Shown: piece by piece, positions 63,033-64,000 of the stretch
Numbering within the stretch: position 1 is the first letter of the stretch
Layout of the letters: every line of letters starts with the position of its first letter
DNA from: Prostheceraeus crozeri
Taxonomy: Eukaryota > Platyhelminthes > Polycladida > Euryleptidae
NCBI GenBank assembly: GCA_907163375.1
Contig: CAJQUW010015404.1
Location: forward strand, 10,001 to 74,000
Length of the DNA stretch: 64,000 nt
Reading direction: 5' to 3'
Made by a program: the position numbers and the translations under genes
The notes under the pieces: model-generated
The model's database searches: none
Seen by the model: the letters and a program-made list of their open reading frames with translations, nothing else
What the model was told of the DNA's origin: nothing

Positions 63033-63138
63033 CCAATGAGGATCATCATCCAATGAGAATCAAGCATTTCTTTATAAATAGCGAGCCTTCCACAGTGAGA
63101 ATCATTCCATCGTTGAATCACACGAGTGACGGACGCAC
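63033..63138 (+). promoter_or_regulatory. promoter of the terminal gene (copy C)
   Basis: CCAAT at 63033 and 63050, TATAAATA at 63073 (17 and 23 bp), and GAATCACACGAGTGACGGAC starting 40 bp after the TATA. A CT-rich leader leads to the ATG at 63183. Confidence 0.8.
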
Positions 63139-63182
63139 ATTTTCTCTCTCTCTCTAGTTCCCTGTTCTATTATCCAACTAAA

Positions 63183-63958
63183 ATGGTAAGTCGCTACTTC
63201 CCTCCCTCTCCTCCCTTGAACGTAAACTTAATACAATCTTTTTTCATTTTCAGGCATCTACTCCATCTGCTGCACTAGTAGGACAAAATGGCGGTCAGAA
63301 TCTAAAAGGTTCGCTACGGTCAGATCATCTACAACTGAGACCAGTGGAAGAAACAACCAAGGTACATAATCCTACACCGCTACAGCGTAAATTTAAACAA
63401 GCCTTGCGTTATGATGATCATAGCGTAGTACTCCAAACGGGAATGCTCCCTTCCACGGATGTCAAGATAATGCACAATCAGTATGGGGACTACATACTGA
63501 TCCCCGTGAGTCCGTACATTCGCCACCAACTTGATATTATTGAGGAGTACGTGACATTAAATATGAACATTCCTACTCCTCTTGCTCAAGAGTGGAAGGC
63601 GAGAGATGACAAGGATACTCCCTATAGAAAGATTTGGGATGGTAATCACATTTGCCTACCGGTATCACATTGGTGTACTTACTATAAGAAGGATGGAGAT
63701 CATTCAATACCCATCAGATGTGATGAGCTCGGAGAAGGTACTTGGGATATCCTTTTCAAAGTGAATGGGCTATATTATGGTCGACACAAGGATAATAAAA
63801 TAGCCTCTCTTTCCATGCATATGGAATCCATCCTATATATTCCGAAACCACCCAACGTGGACGACATAATTGATCAAATCCTTAACAGCAGTGGTACGAA
63901 GCGCAAGTCGGAGAAGAATGCTACATCAAAACGCAAATCAAAGAAGGAGAATTGCTAG
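63183..63958 (+). CDS. Polinton terminal protein gene, 235 residues, spliced (copy C)
   Basis: Exon 1 is the ATG at 63183-63185; the intron ends CAG at 63253; exon 2 is 63254-63958. The protein begins MASTPSAALVGQNGG and is about 97% identical to B over its length. Looks whole. Being directly inside the terminal repeat and present in all three copies, it is a fixed part of this Polinton lineage. Confidence 0.8.
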
Positions 63959-64000
63959 TCCTTTCCTAACTCTACCTATGACAATTCGCTTATGTGCTTT

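Larger units (their letters stand above)
62145..64000 (+). mobile_element. Polinton (Maverick) copy C, left end only
   Basis: Starts AGTAGTAAGCAAGTGAC at 62145 and runs off the window. It has terminal and subterminal repeats, the standard promoter and a whole terminal gene, in the same orientation as B. The six bases before it, GCCATT, are a candidate target duplication. The rest of the element lies beyond 64000. Confidence 0.9.

Noticed and set aside
1-64000. CRISPR arrays, rRNA, tRNA, bacterial operons
   Set aside because: None seen; the repeats present are minisatellites and terminal repeats, and gene structure is eukaryotic.

Overview
The window is a pile of nested transposable-element fossils from a eukaryote, most likely an aquatic invertebrate animal. 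It holds spliced genes, AATAAA signals, TATA promoters, Polintons (Mavericks), a Ty3/Gypsy element, Penelope-like fragments, a hAT-like transposon and palindromic MITEs. I see no rRNA, tRNA, CRISPR array or bacterial operon, and no clear host gene. The species cannot be told from the sequence.

Layout: 1-1130 is a nearly pure G/T tract. Polinton A (about 1576-25031) carries its terminal gene at its right end; its left end is lost and it is heavily broken. Its right end sits inside a Ty3/Gypsy element (25032 to about 30174) whose pol is followed by an SGNH-hydrolase-like ORF, a candidate LTR and a gag-like ORF. From 30.8 to 37.3 kb there are two palindromic MITEs and two Penelope-like fragments on the minus strand. 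A hAT-like transposon begins near 37360. Polinton B (38559-60452) is inserted into its BED zinc finger with a near-perfect 6-bp target duplication, and Polinton C (62145 to beyond the window) is inserted just after its transposase ORF. B and C point the same way; A is inverted.

B is the best copy. From its left end it encodes: a spliced 235-residue terminal protein, a RING-like peptide, a DEDDh-exonuclease-like protein, a relative of the PolB N-terminal region, a membrane RING protein, a basic/hydrophobic peptide, the packaging ATPase, a conserved small protein, a Cys-rich protein, a chromodomain integrase, a pX/pVI-like basic protein, the major capsid protein and the adenain-like protease. 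A block on the opposite strand follows, with a TBP-like protein and two tandem small paralogs. Next come two paralogous structural proteins, then the protein-primed DNA polymerase with N-terminal C2H2 fingers (minus strand), and finally accessory genes at the right end.

The most notable signals are as follows. (1) The elements carry a TATA-binding-protein-like gene, whole in B and present in A. (2) The polymerase and terminal genes share a promoter with identical CCAAT-17-CCAAT-23-TATA spacing in five of five instances. (3) Both genes start with an exon holding only the ATG. (4) A locus flanked by direct repeats carries different small genes in A and B. Together these suggest that this Polinton lineage brought part of its own transcription machinery. 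All virus-like parts are described as fossils.
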